Positions 20,452-32,479 of a stretch of 64,000 bases of DNA are shown here, piece after piece; positions within the stretch are counted from its first letter, which is position 1; each line of letters starts with the position of its first letter. A program made the position numbers and the translations under genes. This DNA comes from Pseudoips prasinana (taxonomy: Eukaryota > Arthropoda > Insecta > Lepidoptera > Nolidae): NCBI GenBank assembly GCA_951640165.1, contig OX621254.1:24030001-24094000 (forward strand), given 5' to 3'. The notes beneath the pieces were generated by a model. It saw nothing but the letters and a program-made list of their open reading frames with translations, did no database searches and was not told where the DNA came from.

Positions 20452-21601
20452 TCCGCGACTACGTACGCGACAACTTTGAATGATGACCAATGTAACCTAC
20501 AACAAAACGTCCTAACACACATAAAAGACTCACTTTGAGAAACTGTTAAACAAATGTGAATAACTAAAAAATAATTAAAATTCTGTATGCCGTGTCTGTC
20601 AAAGAGTGTAAGCAGAAAAAACACGGCCTTTTTAATCATATTTACCACATACTAAGTTTAGAATAATTGCCCATTGGCCTACAATTTTGAAATTTGGCAC
20701 CAAGGTTAAAGGAAAAAAAGAGAAAATTATCGACTTTTGGTACGTGCCATTTGATGTTAAGCAGTGTCAACGTAAAATTGACCTTCTCACTCTGTAAGAC
20801 CAAAAGCATAAACACGCAAAACAGTTCAAAATAGGCATGTATAGTGTATACACTGTACGTATCAAGGAGTATAAGCATTATATTTATTAATATACTTCTA
20901 ATCAACCCTAAATGATAAGATCAAGGAAACAACAATTGATTTTATAAAACTTCTTTGTACACGATGTTCCTTACAGTTTTAGCAGGTCGTACCAGAACTA
21001 CCACACTGTGGGGTGAACTCACACGTGAGGACGCCAAAGAAAAGGCAGATCATTTGGCCCTAACGGAATATGTGGCACGAACACTGTTTCTCCCTGGGCG
21101 GATCCAGTCATAATAGTAGCCTCTATAACACGATGCCAAGATTTCTGATTCCTGAGCAACATACTTCCCTATTTAATTGCCCTTAGTGGTGGAATTTCCA
21201 AATATCTTGAAATTAATATTTTATATTTTTTAACTGAAAGGCCAAATACTAATATTCATGCGTTTAACTTTAAAATTGTACCATTTTTCATACAAATTTA
21301 CACCCACTATTTTTCGCCCTTGGGGGTGGCATTTTCAAAAATCCTCAAGACACATATTTTTACTGGAAGGCAATATACCAACTTTCATCCCTCTAACTTT
21401 CTACGGCAAAGTTTCATACTAATATTGCACCCTCGTGTTACCCCCTTAGGGGTTGAATTTCGAAAAATCCTTCCTTATTCCTTGTGTACATTTTAAATAA
21501 AACATCTGTACAAAATTTCAGCTTTCTAGGTCCAAGGGTTTGGTCTGGGCGTTGATGAGTCAGTCAATCAGTCAGGACTTCTCTTTTTATTTATATATAG
21601 A
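20452..21601 (-). mobile_element. Helitron H1 (non-autonomous) of a tandem cluster
   Basis: Minus-strand 5' end TCTATATATAAATAAAAAGA at 21601; 3' end CGCGTACGTAGTCGCGGACA then ACAGCTAG at 20452, with T flank. The stem CGCG...CGCG sits just before CTAG, as in Helitrons. Around 20990-21170 it keeps a piece of helicase-region sequence shared with 37720-37980 (GCACGAACACTGTTTCTCCC), linking it to the coding Helitron H4. Confidence 0.8.
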
Positions 21602-24600
21602 CTAGCTGGTGCCCGTGACTTCGTCCGCGACAATTTTGAATGATTACCAATGTAACTACTTACTTCTAGCTTAATCTAAAAAAAATACTTTTAAAAGAAA
21701 TAAGCAATATAAATTTAAGAAAACCTAACCTATAAAGAACCTAGTTAAGAAATAAACTAAAGACTACTTTGCTACTGTTATTTAAAAAAAAGACCCGATA
21801 TTATGATATCGGGTCCTTTTTTTAAACCTAACCTAAATCCAAAAATATCAAAGAATACATATCAATTGTCCTTAAGTAAAGTCAGTTAGTCAAATAAAGT
21901 AATATAATAATCAACGATGCATTCATCACCAAGGTAACTCCCATTAGCTTAGGTTGCGACCACGGCATTGATAGATCTAATATCACATTTTGTGAATGAA
22001 ACCATAGCGCGATCTAAAACGATGACTACACCATCTACTAACAAAAATATAACCTTGTAAAGCGGTAAAATTAAGATGTGGGCATATATCTTGGGTAAGA
22101 TTTAGGCGATCATCTTTTGATTCAGTTTTGGACTACCTTTTACTTTAAGCATTTATTTATTTTAACCGATATGTCAAATGAGTTCTGCGATCTGAAACGA
22201 TATAAAAGCCATCGAGTTACAAAATTGTGAACTTGTAGATCAGTAAAATTAAGATGATATTTTTGAGTGCGATCATCTCGACACGAACAATTTATACTAC
22301 GCTAACTCGAATTTTTTATCCCAATTTTATTAAATTGACGTTTTTTAATATATTATGAAAAATACCAAAAAAAAGAAGTTACAAATCTTATAAAACGCTA
22401 AATCTTTACTTAGACGACAACAAACACAACATTTTAAGCAATAAGAAACGAATTTCTCTATAATTTAAGTTGGCGTACATTTTTGGTGTTGACCTATTGA
22501 ATCAGTTATGGATTACCTTTTTTAACAACAAATTATTCCCTTGATTGCTTTATTTTTAACTGAAATACCAATTTACATGCTTATAACTCCAAAAAAAATA
22601 AGTTTTTCATACAAACTTACATCCCCTATTTTAGTCGTCTTCAGGGGTTGAATTTCCAAAAGTCCTGATGATATATTTATAATGTTTAAATGAAAGGCGA
22701 AATACTAATTTTCATGCGTTTACCTTAAAAAATGTCACATTTTTCATACAAACTTCCATCCCCTATTTGTCACCCTAAAGGGCTGGAATTCCCAAAAATC
22801 CTGAAATACATATTTTTAAATGAAAGGTCAAATACCAATTTTCATGAGTTTACTTTAAAAAATGTCACATTTTTCATACAAACATCCCCTATTTGTCACC
22901 CTACGTGGTAGAATTCTCGGAAATCCTGAAACACATACTATTAATTTTTAACTGTAATGCTAAATACCAATTTTCATGCGTTTAACTTAAAACTTGTTGA
23001 CACTGTTTTCATATAAACTTACATCCCCAATTTTACGACCTTGGGGGTGGAATATTCAAAAATCCTGCAATATATATTTTAATTGTTAACAGCAAGTCTA
23101 TATACTAAAGCCTTTAACATCAAAATTAAGCACTTTCATAAAATATTTCATCCCTTATTTTAGTCCCTTAGGGGTGGTATTTTCAAAAACCCTTCTTCAG
23201 TGGATGCCTACGTCATAAAAGGTAACTACTGTCAAAATTAAAGTCCTAACTGCAGCCGTTTAGACTGTGCGTTGATATGTCAGTCAGGCAGTATAAAATT
23301 ATATCCCCTATTTTACGCCCTTGGGGGTGTAATTTCCAAAAATCCTGAAGTAAATGCTATATATTTTTAACAGAAAGGCCAAATACTCATTTTCATGCGT
23401 TTAACTTCAAAAATATCGCATGTTTCATACAAACTTACATCCCCTATTTTATGACCTTCGGGGTGGAATTTTCAAAAATCCCGAAATATATATTTTTTAT
23501 TTTTAACTAAAAAGCCAAATGCTAATTTTCATGCGTTTAACTAAAAAATTGGGACTTTTTTCGTACAAACTTACATCCCCTATTTTTTGTCCTTGGGGGT
23601 GAAATTTCCAAAAATCCTGAAACACATATTTTTTATTTTTAACTGCAAGGCCAAATACCAACTTTCATGCCTCTAACTTCAAAAACGGCAAAGTTTCATA
23701 CTAACTTCGCACCCCCGTTTTACCCACTTAGGGGTTGAATTTCGAAAAATCCTTCCTTATTTCTTGTCTACATTATAAAGAAAACATCTGTGCAAAATTT
23801 CAGCTTTCTAGGGCCAAGGGTTTGGGCTGGGCGTTGATGAGTCAGTCAGTCAGTCAGGACTTCTCTTTTTATTTATATAGATAGATAGATAGACGACTAC
23901 GACATTTTAAGCAACTTGGCAAACGAACTTACCTAAAATTCGAGTTGGCGTAAATTGTTGGTGTCGATCTATTGAATCAGTTTTACGATTACCTTTTTTG
24001 AACAACAAATTATTCCCTGAATTTTGTTTTACAAACATGTATAACTTTTTTTTTGACTGAAAGTCCAAATACCAATTTTCATGCGTTTATCTCACAAAAA
24101 AACGATTTTCATACAAACTTATATCCCCTATTTTACTTATACCTTAGGGGTGGAATTTCCAAAAATCTTAAAACATATATTTATAATGTTTAACTGAAAA
24201 GGCAAATACCAATTTTTTGCGTTTAACTTAAAATTGTCACATTTTTCATACAAACTTACATCCCCTATTTAACGCCCAAGAATTCCACCCCCAAGAATTT
24301 TAAAAGATCCTGAAATATATAGTTTTATTTTTAACTGCAAGGCCAAACACCAAAGTTCATTCCTTTAACATCAACAATGACGGATTTTCATGAAATCTTA
24401 CATACCTTATTTTACTCGCTTAGGGGAGGTATTTTCAAAAATTCTTTAGTTGATGCCTTCGTCACAAAAGGTACCTACTGTCAAAATTTCAAGTCTCTAA
24501 CCCCAGCCGTTTAGGCTGTACCTTGATATGTCAATCAGTCAGTATGAACTTACATCCCCTAATTTACGCCCTTGACGGTGGATTTTCCAAAAATCCTGAA

Positions 24601-24990
24601 ACATATATTTATATTTTTTAATTGAAAGGTCAAATACTAATTTTGATTCGTTTAACTTAAAAATTGTCACATTTTTCATACTAACTTACATCCCCTTGTT
24701 TTTGCCCTTGGAGACGGAATTTCCAAAAATCCTGAAATATATATTTAATTTTTTTAACTGAAAGGCTAAACACTAATTTTCATGCGTTTAACTTAAAAAT
24801 GGTCATATTTTTCATACAAACTTACATCCCCCATTTTTCGCACTTGGGGGTGAAGTTTCCAAAAATCCTGAAACACATATTTTTTATTTTTTATTAAAAG
24901 GCTAAGTACCAACTTTCATCCTTTTAACTTCAAAAACAGCAAAGTTTCATACTAACATTGCACCCTCGTTTTACCCTTTTAGGGGATGAA
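21290..24990. repeat. degenerate 130-150-bp repeat family inside the Helitrons
   Basis: Units share CATACAAACTTACATCCCCT, TTTTACGCCCTTGGGGGTGG, AATTTCCAAAAATCCTGAAA and TTTTCATGCGTTTAACTT in that order. I count roughly 17-20 units here, heavily diverged, and three more at 38040-38460 inside H4. No frame stays open through units. Confidence 0.8.
21602..23881 (-). mobile_element. Helitron H2 of the tandem cluster
   Basis: 5' end TCTATATAAATAAAAAGAGA at 23881, 3' end CGCGGACGAAGTCACGGGCA then CCAGCTAG at 21602. Its 3' end abuts the first base of H1, so H2 and H1 are head to tail with no host DNA between. The interior is mostly copies of a 130-150-bp repeat. Confidence 0.8.
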
Positions 24991-25132
24991 TTTCGAAAAA
25001 TCCTTCCTTATTCCTTGTCTGCATTATAAAGAAAACATCGGTACAAAATTTCAGCTTTCTAGGTCCAAGGGTTTGGGCTGGGCGTTGATGAGTCAGTCAA
25101 TCAGTCAGGACTTCTCTTTTTATTTATATAGA
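23882..25132 (-). mobile_element. Helitron H3, 3'-truncated
   Basis: Has the same 5' end (TCTATATAAATAAAAAGAGA at 25132) and repeats as H2, and its left part (23890-24030) matches H2 at 22410-22530 (TTGAATCAGTTTTACGATTA-type sequence). No hairpin/CTAG end is present, so the 3' end is missing. A (GATA)n tract at 23878-23893 marks the junction. Confidence 0.7.
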
Positions 25133-26066
25133 CATATCAATCTTTACTGTACACAGAATATACATTTATATATCATTTACATTTATAAATCTATAGCAGT
25201 TGTATACAGGCGAGCTCAACTCAATATGAGTTTTCTTCCAGCAAACCCTTGTCAGGGTGAGACTTGTGTGAAAAGGTATACATAGTTCACAACAAATAAC
25301 TAATACAACATTGAAACTACAAACCAGTTTAATATAAATATTCATATTCATATTCATTTATTCAATAACAATTTAGATTGTATTTGAACATTTACAAAAT
25401 AATTTAATTAATTAACATAACATACATAACAAGTCATTACATAATATAAACATAATCATAATTTTAAAAATGTAATTCATGTCACGAACTTAACAATAAT
25501 AAATATGTACGAGGGGTCATAGTGTGTCAACAATTTCATCAAATTAAAACAGAATTAAATAGGTAATAGTCCAATAAATTATATTAATAATATTCCATGT
25601 TCTATATCAATTTCAAAATCATAACTCATCTATAGTGTACAGACATTTGTCCAATAGGAAGGATTTAAGACGCGTACTAAAAGAATTTTTATACAATGTG
25701 GATCTGGAACTACGACATTAAATTAAAACGAGCACAGTATAGTCCATCAAAACATTTTAAGACACGAAGATTAGCAGTTAATGGAAAATTTAAAAATTGC
25801 AATTTTCAAACAAAGTAAATAGCAGAATCAACTGCATAAAAAGTAAACACGCTTTATCTACGAAAAGTCACTGACCTAGTGCGCGGCGTGGTGCGGCGTG
25901 CAGCTGGCGGCGGCCGTTTACCTATTATTACGGACTCCGATCTAAAACATGTTGAAAATTATGAAAATGAAAAATAATTTCCTGTGGCTAAAGTATTCAT
26001 TGAATTTGATTGATTTTTTGTATACGGGTTAAGAGCGTGCCATTCTTTGCGTGGTTTAGAGGAATG
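25133..26066. other. LINE 3' region and unassigned sequence
   Basis: Contains TTCATATTCATTTATTCA followed by AACAATTTAGATTGT near 25345-25380, a tail type also seen at 32169 and 59455, and a small GC-rich patch at 25875-25920. No gene recognised. Confidence 0.45.
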
Positions 26067-26510
26067 TCAATCGTCCTGCTCCACATTGTATAATATATTT
26101 TTTAAGTCCAGCGGTAATTTATTAAAGATTTTAATAGCTTGATACTGTGGACTATGTTTAACTATGTTACATACCGGTAAAATCTTACTTTCAAAATCTT
26201 TTCTGCGTGTGTTTTTCCTCACTAATCGGTCCTCGTTTGTCTCATATTTATAGATATGTTTTTTAAACGATATTAATAACACTAACACATAAAGACTTGG
26301 TACTGTTAGGATGCCCAGATTCTTAAAATGAGGTCGGCAGCTTTCTTGCTGTGGGAGACGGACAATGGTTCTAATACCTCTTTTTTGTAAAACAAAAGCC
26401 CTTTGACAATTGTATTTATAACTATTACCCCAAAACTGTATGCTATATCTTAACTTAGATTCTATAAGGGCATAGTAAACTATTTTTAAGTGATTTATAC
26501 TTACTTCGTC
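26067..26510 (-). pseudogene. CR1/Jockey-like LINE-D RT C-terminus
   Basis: Minus strand encodes, with frame changes, LRYSIQFWGNSYKYN, then QRAFVLQKRGIRTIVRLPQQ, ESCRPHFKNLGILTVPSLYV, and VKHSPQYQAIKIFNKLPLDL. The order (W-G, Q-KR-x-R-I, CR-x-F-K-x-L-x-ILT-x-PSLYV, YN-KLP) is the usual C-terminal pattern. A related fragment on the plus strand is at 56920. Confidence 0.75.
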
Positions 26511-26635
26511 CCTCAGTATCCTTAAAACTTAACACGCAGAAGATATGGATGCGTCCAGTGATTCTAATTCCCTTTTCCTGTTTAAAAGTTCGTTCGTTCG
26601 TTTAATATTCTGGTATATTCTGGGAAACTATTAAC

Positions 26636-26870
26636 ACACGGCCATCTGATCCCAAAGTAAGCAGAGCTTGTACTATTGAAACCAGATAACTGATATAATA
26701 CATATACTACTTTTCTTTTGTAAATACATACTTATATAGATAATTACACCCAGACTTAGGACAAACAGACATGTTCATGTACACAAATATCTGTCCTGGG
26801 TGGGAATCGAACCCACGACCTCCGGTGTGATAAGCAAGCATTTGCCAACCGCGCTGACAGGCCCGTCGAA
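26636..26870 (-). mobile_element. SINE-A, full tRNA-headed copy
   Basis: Minus strand: head GCGCGGTTGGCAAATGCTTG (A-box region) and GTGGGTTCGATTCCCACCC (B box GGTTCGATTCC), body ACATGTCTGTTTGTCCT, end TTAGTTTGGGATCAGATGGC-like. Other copies: 58965, 60480, 62680. Not a functional tRNA gene. Confidence 0.85.
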
Positions 26871-26915
26871 TTGAATATAAATAAATGCATATACTGACTA
26901 ACTCAAATTACTTAC

Positions 26916-27445
26916 ATACATACATAGACTCGCGCCTGTTTCCCAGAGGGGTAGGCAGAGACAACGGATCTCCATTTGTCACGATCTTTGCACACGTCTT
27001 TTGCCTCGATTACTGTCATTATATTCTTCATACATGCTCGCCGGTTTAGGGTACTTCTGACCTGCCCTTTCTTGAGAACGTCTCCGATTTGGTCAGAGAA
27101 TGTTCGACGAGGTCTTCGCCTTCCGGTTGTTCTATTCACACAGGCCAGGTATACTTCTTTGGTCAATCTTCTTTCATTCATCCTTTCTAAATGGCCAAAC
27201 CATCTCAGCATTCCTCTTTCAATCTTTGGGACTACATCCTCTTTCACACCACAACACTCTCTTACATCAGTATTTCGAATTCTGTCTCTCAAAGTCACAC
27301 CACACATACTTCTCAGAGCTCTCATTTCCACTGCATTTATTTTACTTTCATTCTTTTTCTGCCATACCCAACTTTCACTTCCAAACATTAAAGTTGGCAC
27401 TAACACTCCATCGTGCACGGCCAGTCGAGCCTTCAAATTACTTCT
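26916..27445 (-). pseudogene. LINE-B retrotransposon C-terminal part
   Basis: Minus-strand frame encodes LKARLAVHDGVLVPTLMFGS, ESWVWQKKNESKINAVEMRA, LRSMCGVTLRDRIRNTDVRE, RMLRWFGHLERM, then RDKWRSVVSAYPSGKQA. The YGSE-W and LRDR-x-RN motifs are RTE-like, related to but distinct from LINE-A. Upstream catalytic motifs are absent; the frame joins a different LINE piece at about 27445. Confidence 0.8.
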
Positions 27446-27645
27446 CCCGATCCCGCTCGGCGGTCTCCTTCTGGAGCATGACTGCCTCACATAAGGAGAC
27501 CACGGCGTCCCATTTGGCGGAGTCGCCAGCCAGCATCGCATAAACGACTGCTGGCGGCGATAGATCCCGTCCGATCTCAGCGACCAGGACTCGTCTCTCG
27601 GCCTCCCAGGCCGGGCACTCCTCCAGCGTATGCTGGGCAGAGTCT
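27440..27645 (-). pseudogene. second LINE: C-terminal fragment of another non-LTR element
   Basis: Minus strand encodes SAQHTLEECPAWEAERRVLV, AEIGRDLSPPAVVYAMLAGD, then AKWDAVVSLCEAVMLQKETA. The H-x4-CP-x-W block is typical of R1-like or related insect LINE ends. Its frame differs from LINE-B, so the apparent 209-residue frame at 26912-27541 is chimeric. Confidence 0.7.
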
Positions 27646-27754
27646 ACTAAACCTACCCTGCCGTGGACTTCTCTTGGCGCCTAACGGGAGGAGCCCCGGG
27701 AACGAGGGTATCCTGCTCTGGTACTATGTAACTGCCTAAAAGCCTTTGCCGCTG

Positions 27755-28240
27755 TGTGGCGACGGTGAAGAATATCACAACCCCACCCGTGAGTGGCGCA
27801 GAAATCGTCCCGAGGCTACCTACCAGAGTACGGGCAGCAGCGTTTTTCTGTGAACTATAACTATCAAACTGCGATCGCCAACCCGTCTGCGAAGCCGTTT
27901 GCTCCCAGTAGTTCTACTGAACAATTCTACCGTAGGACTATTGGGACTTTTTTCCCACTACTTCCACTTTTGAATATAGGTACTATTGAATAGTGGAACT
28001 AGTGAAAACTTAGAACATTATTTCTCAAGAGTTCTACTAAATTATATTTTAGACAAAAATTAATATTCTAAATGACCAAAAAGCATAGAATTTTTTTGGT
28101 ATATTCAAAAATTGAACTAGAGGGGACAAAAATCCCATTAGTCCTATGGTAGAACTACTGGGAACAAACGTGCCAAGTGTGGCGATTATGGTATGTCCTC
28201 CATTCTTTGGCGAGGCTTTTGTCCAGCTGTGGACGTAATT
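27755..28240 (+). mobile_element. SINE-C split by a MITE
   Basis: SINE-C runs 27755-27895 and resumes at 28171, ending GGCTTTTGTCCAGCTGTGGA near 28233. The break lies at TGCCAAGC, which is duplicated on both sides. Confidence 0.75.
27896..28170. mobile_element. hAT-like MITE nested in SINE-C
   Basis: Ends CGTTTGCTCCCAGTAGTTCT and complement GTAGAACTACTGGGAACAAA; 8-bp flanks TGCGAAGC (27888-27895) and TGCCAAGT (28171-28178), 6 of 8 identical and both derived from the SINE sequence TGCCAAGC. 8-bp duplication points to hAT. Confidence 0.8.
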
Positions 28241-28341
28241 TCGCTGACATGATGAACTGCCTAAAAGTTCACTAGTTTTGTATTTGTCGATAAATGATAC
28301 TATACGTCTACATACTAACACCTGATTTGCCTAAAAGTTTT

Positions 28342-28540
28342 TTTTAACAACACCCGCACTAATGAATCTAATCCCTGTGTCGCGGGGTGCTTTACAAACA
28401 CAGAATAGACGGACACAAATTACATCCAGACTCAGAACAACTATTTACGGGTCACACAAATAGTTATCCGGCGAGACTGGAAACCGCGACACGAAGCGGC
28501 GAGGAGACTGTCTTAGCCGCTGCCCCACACGTGCAATTAA
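28342..28540 (-). mobile_element. SINE-B
   Basis: Same family as 8874; minus-strand head from about 28540, body ending at CCCGCACTAATGAATC near 28348. Lies 80 bp left of duplication unit 2. Confidence 0.8.
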
Positions 28541-28726
28541 ATCTTGGTTAAGGAAATACATTTTAATAATTTTAATAGCATTATTCGCAATGCAAAGCGT
28601 AAATCTAATGTCAAAAATAGGAAAACAAATTTAATCATCTGGTGGGTCTTCAGCACCATCTACCAATCCAGGGTAGGCGCTCTGCGTTAAGCTACGAACG
28701 ATACACTATCATCATCATCATCATCA

Positions 28727-29000
28727 TTACAACTGAAAGTCCACTGCTGGACAGGCCATAATCGCCACGCTTGGCAGACGGGTTGGCGATCGCACTTAGA
28801 TGGTCATAGTACTCAGAAGGAAACTGCTGCCCGTCCTTTGATAGATATTCCCTCGGGTCGACTTCTACGCCCCCCACGGGTAGAGATGGGGTGATGATAT
28901 TCTGATATTCGTCGCCGTCACCATACAGCAAGCAGCAGTTTATCTATAATATGTATGTACTTACTTAGAGAAAGGAGGAGCGAGTAGGAGAACCCGCGTA
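28727..29000 (-). mobile_element. SINE-C copy in unit 2
   Basis: Counterpart of 12713-12965 but longer inside: it keeps a segment with GGTTGGCGATCGCA and GGGTCGACTTCTACGCC that unit 1 has lost by deletion. Confidence 0.7.
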
Positions 29001-29548
29001 ATGTACATACAAACAATGTAGGTAGGTATTGTTTGTATGTATATACAATCGAATTGGTAACTCTTTTCATTAAAATAAATAAAAAAGGTTTTTATTCACA
29101 TAGACTTTAAAAAAGCGCTTGTAAATAGTCAGAACATATTTGTACTAATATAGTTGTATACATTATTATTTCTAGTTACATAGATATTTAGGTACACATT
29201 GTATTGATTGTATGAAAACATTTATAAATGTTGTCATTTTGAATTCAGTTAACTATGTATGTATTAATTTATAACAGATATGTTAGCCACGGCTAATCTC
29301 TCGGGTCGAATTTCTACGCCCTCCACGGGATGAGATGGGGTGATGATATTCTAATCCTCGCCGCCGTTACGATTCCCGGGATTCCCTTACTAACACATTT
29401 CCGGGGGATGTAGGTGTTTCCATCGGCTTTGTTTTTCTAGAAACGTGGCCGAACGAAATGTTCAAACCTTCCAAACTATTAACTTTTAACTGAATAGCAT
29501 TATTCTTGCAATGAAAATCGTAAATCTAATCTCAAAAATGGGACATCA

Positions 29549-29703
29549 TCACACTAATATTACAAAGGTGAAAGTTTTGAGGGTGTATGTTTGTTATTTC
29601 TTAACGTCTAAACGGCTTAGTGATTTTAATAAGATTTGGCATGGAGTTACACAGGCTATAATTTATAAAGTTTAACGCGGGTAAAAGCGCAGGGCACAGC
29701 TAG
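29549..29703 (+). mobile_element. non-autonomous Helitron in unit 2
   Basis: Counterpart of 13479-13637; 5' TCACACTAATATTACAAAGG, 3' GCACAGCTAG. Confidence 0.8.
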
Positions 29704-29887
29704 AAAAACATAAAACGCCCGGATTTATAGGTGGTGCTGGTCCGAGGATCGATGGACGAATAAATTTGTGTTTTCTCATTTTGAGATTAGGTAGTTAAAT
29801 AACTGCTAACATTTTTGCATTTCGAATGTTCTGTCTGAAATGCAACATATTTAAAGTACACGCGTGGACATTTATTTAGTAAACTGC

Positions 29888-29898
29888 ATTATACATGT
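29888..29898. other. empty LINE-A target site
   Basis: ATTATACATGT at the position where unit 1 carries LINE-A between two copies of ATTATATATGT. It shows the unit before insertion. Confidence 0.9.
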
Positions 29899-29903
29899 TC
29901 CCA

Positions 29904-30635
29904 AACATCCGCTACTAATACCCATATTGAAACGGCTGCGTCAAAAAACGCAGCCGTTTCAGTATAGGTATAAACTATAATAAGTAATTAGATTCTTATC
30001 GTATTATATGGGCAGTGGTTACCCTTTTGTCAAGTTGTCCAAGCCGTCCAGTAGGCCTCCGACATGGCTTAACTGTAACCTGATGGCTACAACCGGACCG
30101 ACAACTTAATATTATTATTCTTATATATTATCTAGGCCCCGAAGTGCGTCATATATAACACATTGACATTATTTATATATTAACGGGAAATCCCAGCAAG
30201 TCGCGAGGAGTTACCAACTGGCGAGGAATTCCCGATTTCTGAGGAGATCAGACGCTCGAATGAAGAAAGGATAAAACTAGGTCTATAATCATAATAATTC
30301 AACCGACAATACCTAATAACGTAGGTACCTGCGGTCTCCATGTAATAGTTATTTGTTATACAAGAGTGCAAGTTCTCTTTTTAACCGCATGCTCAATTGT
30401 GATAACCGGGCAAGCGAAGGATTATAAAATTGAATCACGAGTGTAGCGAGTGATACAAAAATTTGAATCCTGAGCATTTAGCGAGGAAATCAAAAGAGCA
30501 CAAGACGACAAATCTTGGCACTCGAGTGCAACACGTAACTTTTCATCACACCTCAGCGAGGAAATGATTAAACTAAACTAAAACTAAAAGTCTTATTATA
30601 AATACTTTTATTTCAGTTTAGGTATTAATTACTAG
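29904..30635. other. non-coding part of unit 2
   Basis: Counterpart of about 14730-15470, including the 14-bp hairpin at 29928-29961 and the AGCGAGGAA-rich block. No gene recognised. Confidence 0.5.
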
Positions 30636-30995
30636 CTACTAGCCATGTAGCGAGATGCACAGACCAGCGATGGACTTTCAAGAGCACGCAATGGACCGGC
30701 CCGCTAGGAAAAAGAAGCGTGGGCCGACCACAAAGAAGATGGGCGGACGACATAGTATCGGTGGCGGGAAAAAAATGGACAATAATAGCACAGGACCGAA
30801 CAAAATGGAAGAATTTGGAGGAGGCCTATAGGGTATCTAGGGGTTCCTATAATATTAATTCTTAATTAAAACACTAACACTAGAATCATTTAGACTTAAG
30901 AGTTACTAACATAGAATTAGGAACGCATAAAATATTTTGTAAATACTTTTTAAAGTTTATAGGAAAATAAAAGGCTTTATTATTATTATTAATAA
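30636..30995 (+). mobile_element. LINE 3' fragment inserted in unit 2
   Basis: Encodes VGRPQRRWADDIVSVAGKKW, then TIIAQDRTKWKNLEEAYRVS and a stop, the end of an RTE-like LINE related to LINE-A, followed by a 3' UTR and a (TTA)n tail. Flanked by TAATTACTA at 30627-30635 and 30996-31004; unit 1 has the uninterrupted site near 15466. Confidence 0.85.
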
Positions 30996-31090
30996 TAATT
31001 ACTATATTATGATATGTAAGTATTACAGGACAATCTTTCAATTATAACAAATAATACTTAGGTATAATTAAGGAAACTTAAAGTAACGTT

Positions 31091-31162
31091 TCAAAGATCG
31101 TGACAAATGGAAATCCGTTGTCTCTGCCTACCCCTCTGGGAAACAGGCGTGAGTCTATGTAT
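31091..31162 (+). mobile_element. 72-bp LINE-B 3' end inserted in unit 2
   Basis: Contains TGGAAATCCGTTGTCTCTGC (LINE-B end) and is flanked by GTAACGTT at 31083-31090 and 31163-31170. Unit 1 has the empty site near 15560. An extremely 5'-truncated insertion. Confidence 0.85.
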
Positions 31163-31170
31163 GTAACGTT

Positions 31171-32168
31171 GCTACGGTTTGAGTGTAATTGAACAATACA
31201 ATTACGCAAAACAATTTTTTTAAAAAGTACACTATTAAGATTCCGAGTCTTAGTAATAAATTAAGAAAGTTGTTTGATAAATTCGGCACCATAGAGGTAG
31301 AAGTAAATAGGTTTCATGATATTTTGCATTCACAAACTTAGTGCACACGATGTTCTAAATTCAAATTTACTTTAACGTCTAGGAGGATAAAAACGACTTT
31401 TCCACTCAGATATCGAAGAGCAAAAATACCCTTTCGGAGATAGCGGCACTTCGTGGCGCAAACAACTAAATGCAAACAAGCAAATATGTCGATATGACTG
31501 TCGTGTCAAGCGGCATAGAAGTTGATGACACGCATATTGTGCCATCAGCCATGTACAAAAAAAATGCTCTTTTTATTTTTTTATTCTTCTTTAGTTTTCC
31601 TACAGATCAGATGACATCAAACATCGGATGTAAATACCAGTTTACACTAAACCGGTTTTGAACTGTGAACTTGTGTCTTGTGATGTGTTTTACTGAAACT
31701 GGATGGCAAGCGACTTTTTTTATTCAGATGCTATTTCATTAAAATCCGTTTGCGTGTAAGAGTAACAAACATACACACTCACAAACTTTCACCTTTATAA
31801 TATTACTGTGATCATGCTGGGACTGTAGCTTATGAAAAGTTAACAACATTTTTAACATTATCTGATACTGATTTCTTTAGTTTAATCGATGATATGTATA
31901 TATATCAAAATTGTCACCATTAAGGACTGATGTAGGCACGGCGTATAACAATACGAGGCAATGCTTTGCACTAATACCTAATCGCAATATCTGTAATGCA
32001 ACTTATCAATGTTGTCAATTCCTGATATTATCTAACACGCATAAAATCCAGAAACGAAGCCTATAGGCGTGATACTAAAGTGGATATCGATTCTGAAGTC
32101 AAGAAACGAAATTGTTCGAAATGACGAATTTTTTTGGAAAAGTCATCGTGATTTGTTTTTGGACGTGT
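31171..32168. other. non-coding part of unit 2, before the 32169 insertion
   Basis: Counterpart of about 15570-16550, including the truncated Helitron end at 31733-31812. No gene recognised. Confidence 0.5.
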
Positions 32169-32339
32169 TCAATTCCAATTCAATTCAATTCCGTTTATTC
32201 ATGAACAATTTAAATTGTGTGTGAATATTATACAAACATGAAACATAAAAACAATACAAATTAAAAAACAGTACAATAAATTTAAAATAAGTAAATCAAC
32301 AATAACAAACAAAAATAAAAAAGTAAATGAACAAAGTGT
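32169..32339. mobile_element. LINE-tail-like insertion in unit 2
   Basis: About 171 bp absent from unit 1 (which reads GGACGTGTAAAGAAAC straight through). Contains CAATTCAATTCCGTTTATTC and GAACAATTTAAATTGTG, similar to 25345-25400. GTGT occurs on both sides; true target duplication length is unclear. Confidence 0.65.
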
Positions 32340-32479
32340 AAAGAAACAAAGAACATTTTATAATTGAATACAAAAATTAAAACTATACTAATATAGATAT
32401 TGGAAATAGATTAAAACTACGTACAAACTAAAACCATCATTATAAACTTAAAATCAAAATACTAAATTACAAGTAAAAG

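Noticed and set aside
21290..24990. CRISPR-like repeat array
   Set aside because: Eukaryotic context, degenerate 130-150-bp units without unique spacers, bounded by Helitron ends.
26796..26866. tRNA gene candidates (also at 60500, 62700, 63840, 6080)
   Set aside because: Good B boxes, but no acceptor-stem pairing and each is followed by the same SINE body; they are SINE heads.
26912..27541. 209-residue protein gene
   Set aside because: A chimera of two LINE fragments in one accidental frame.
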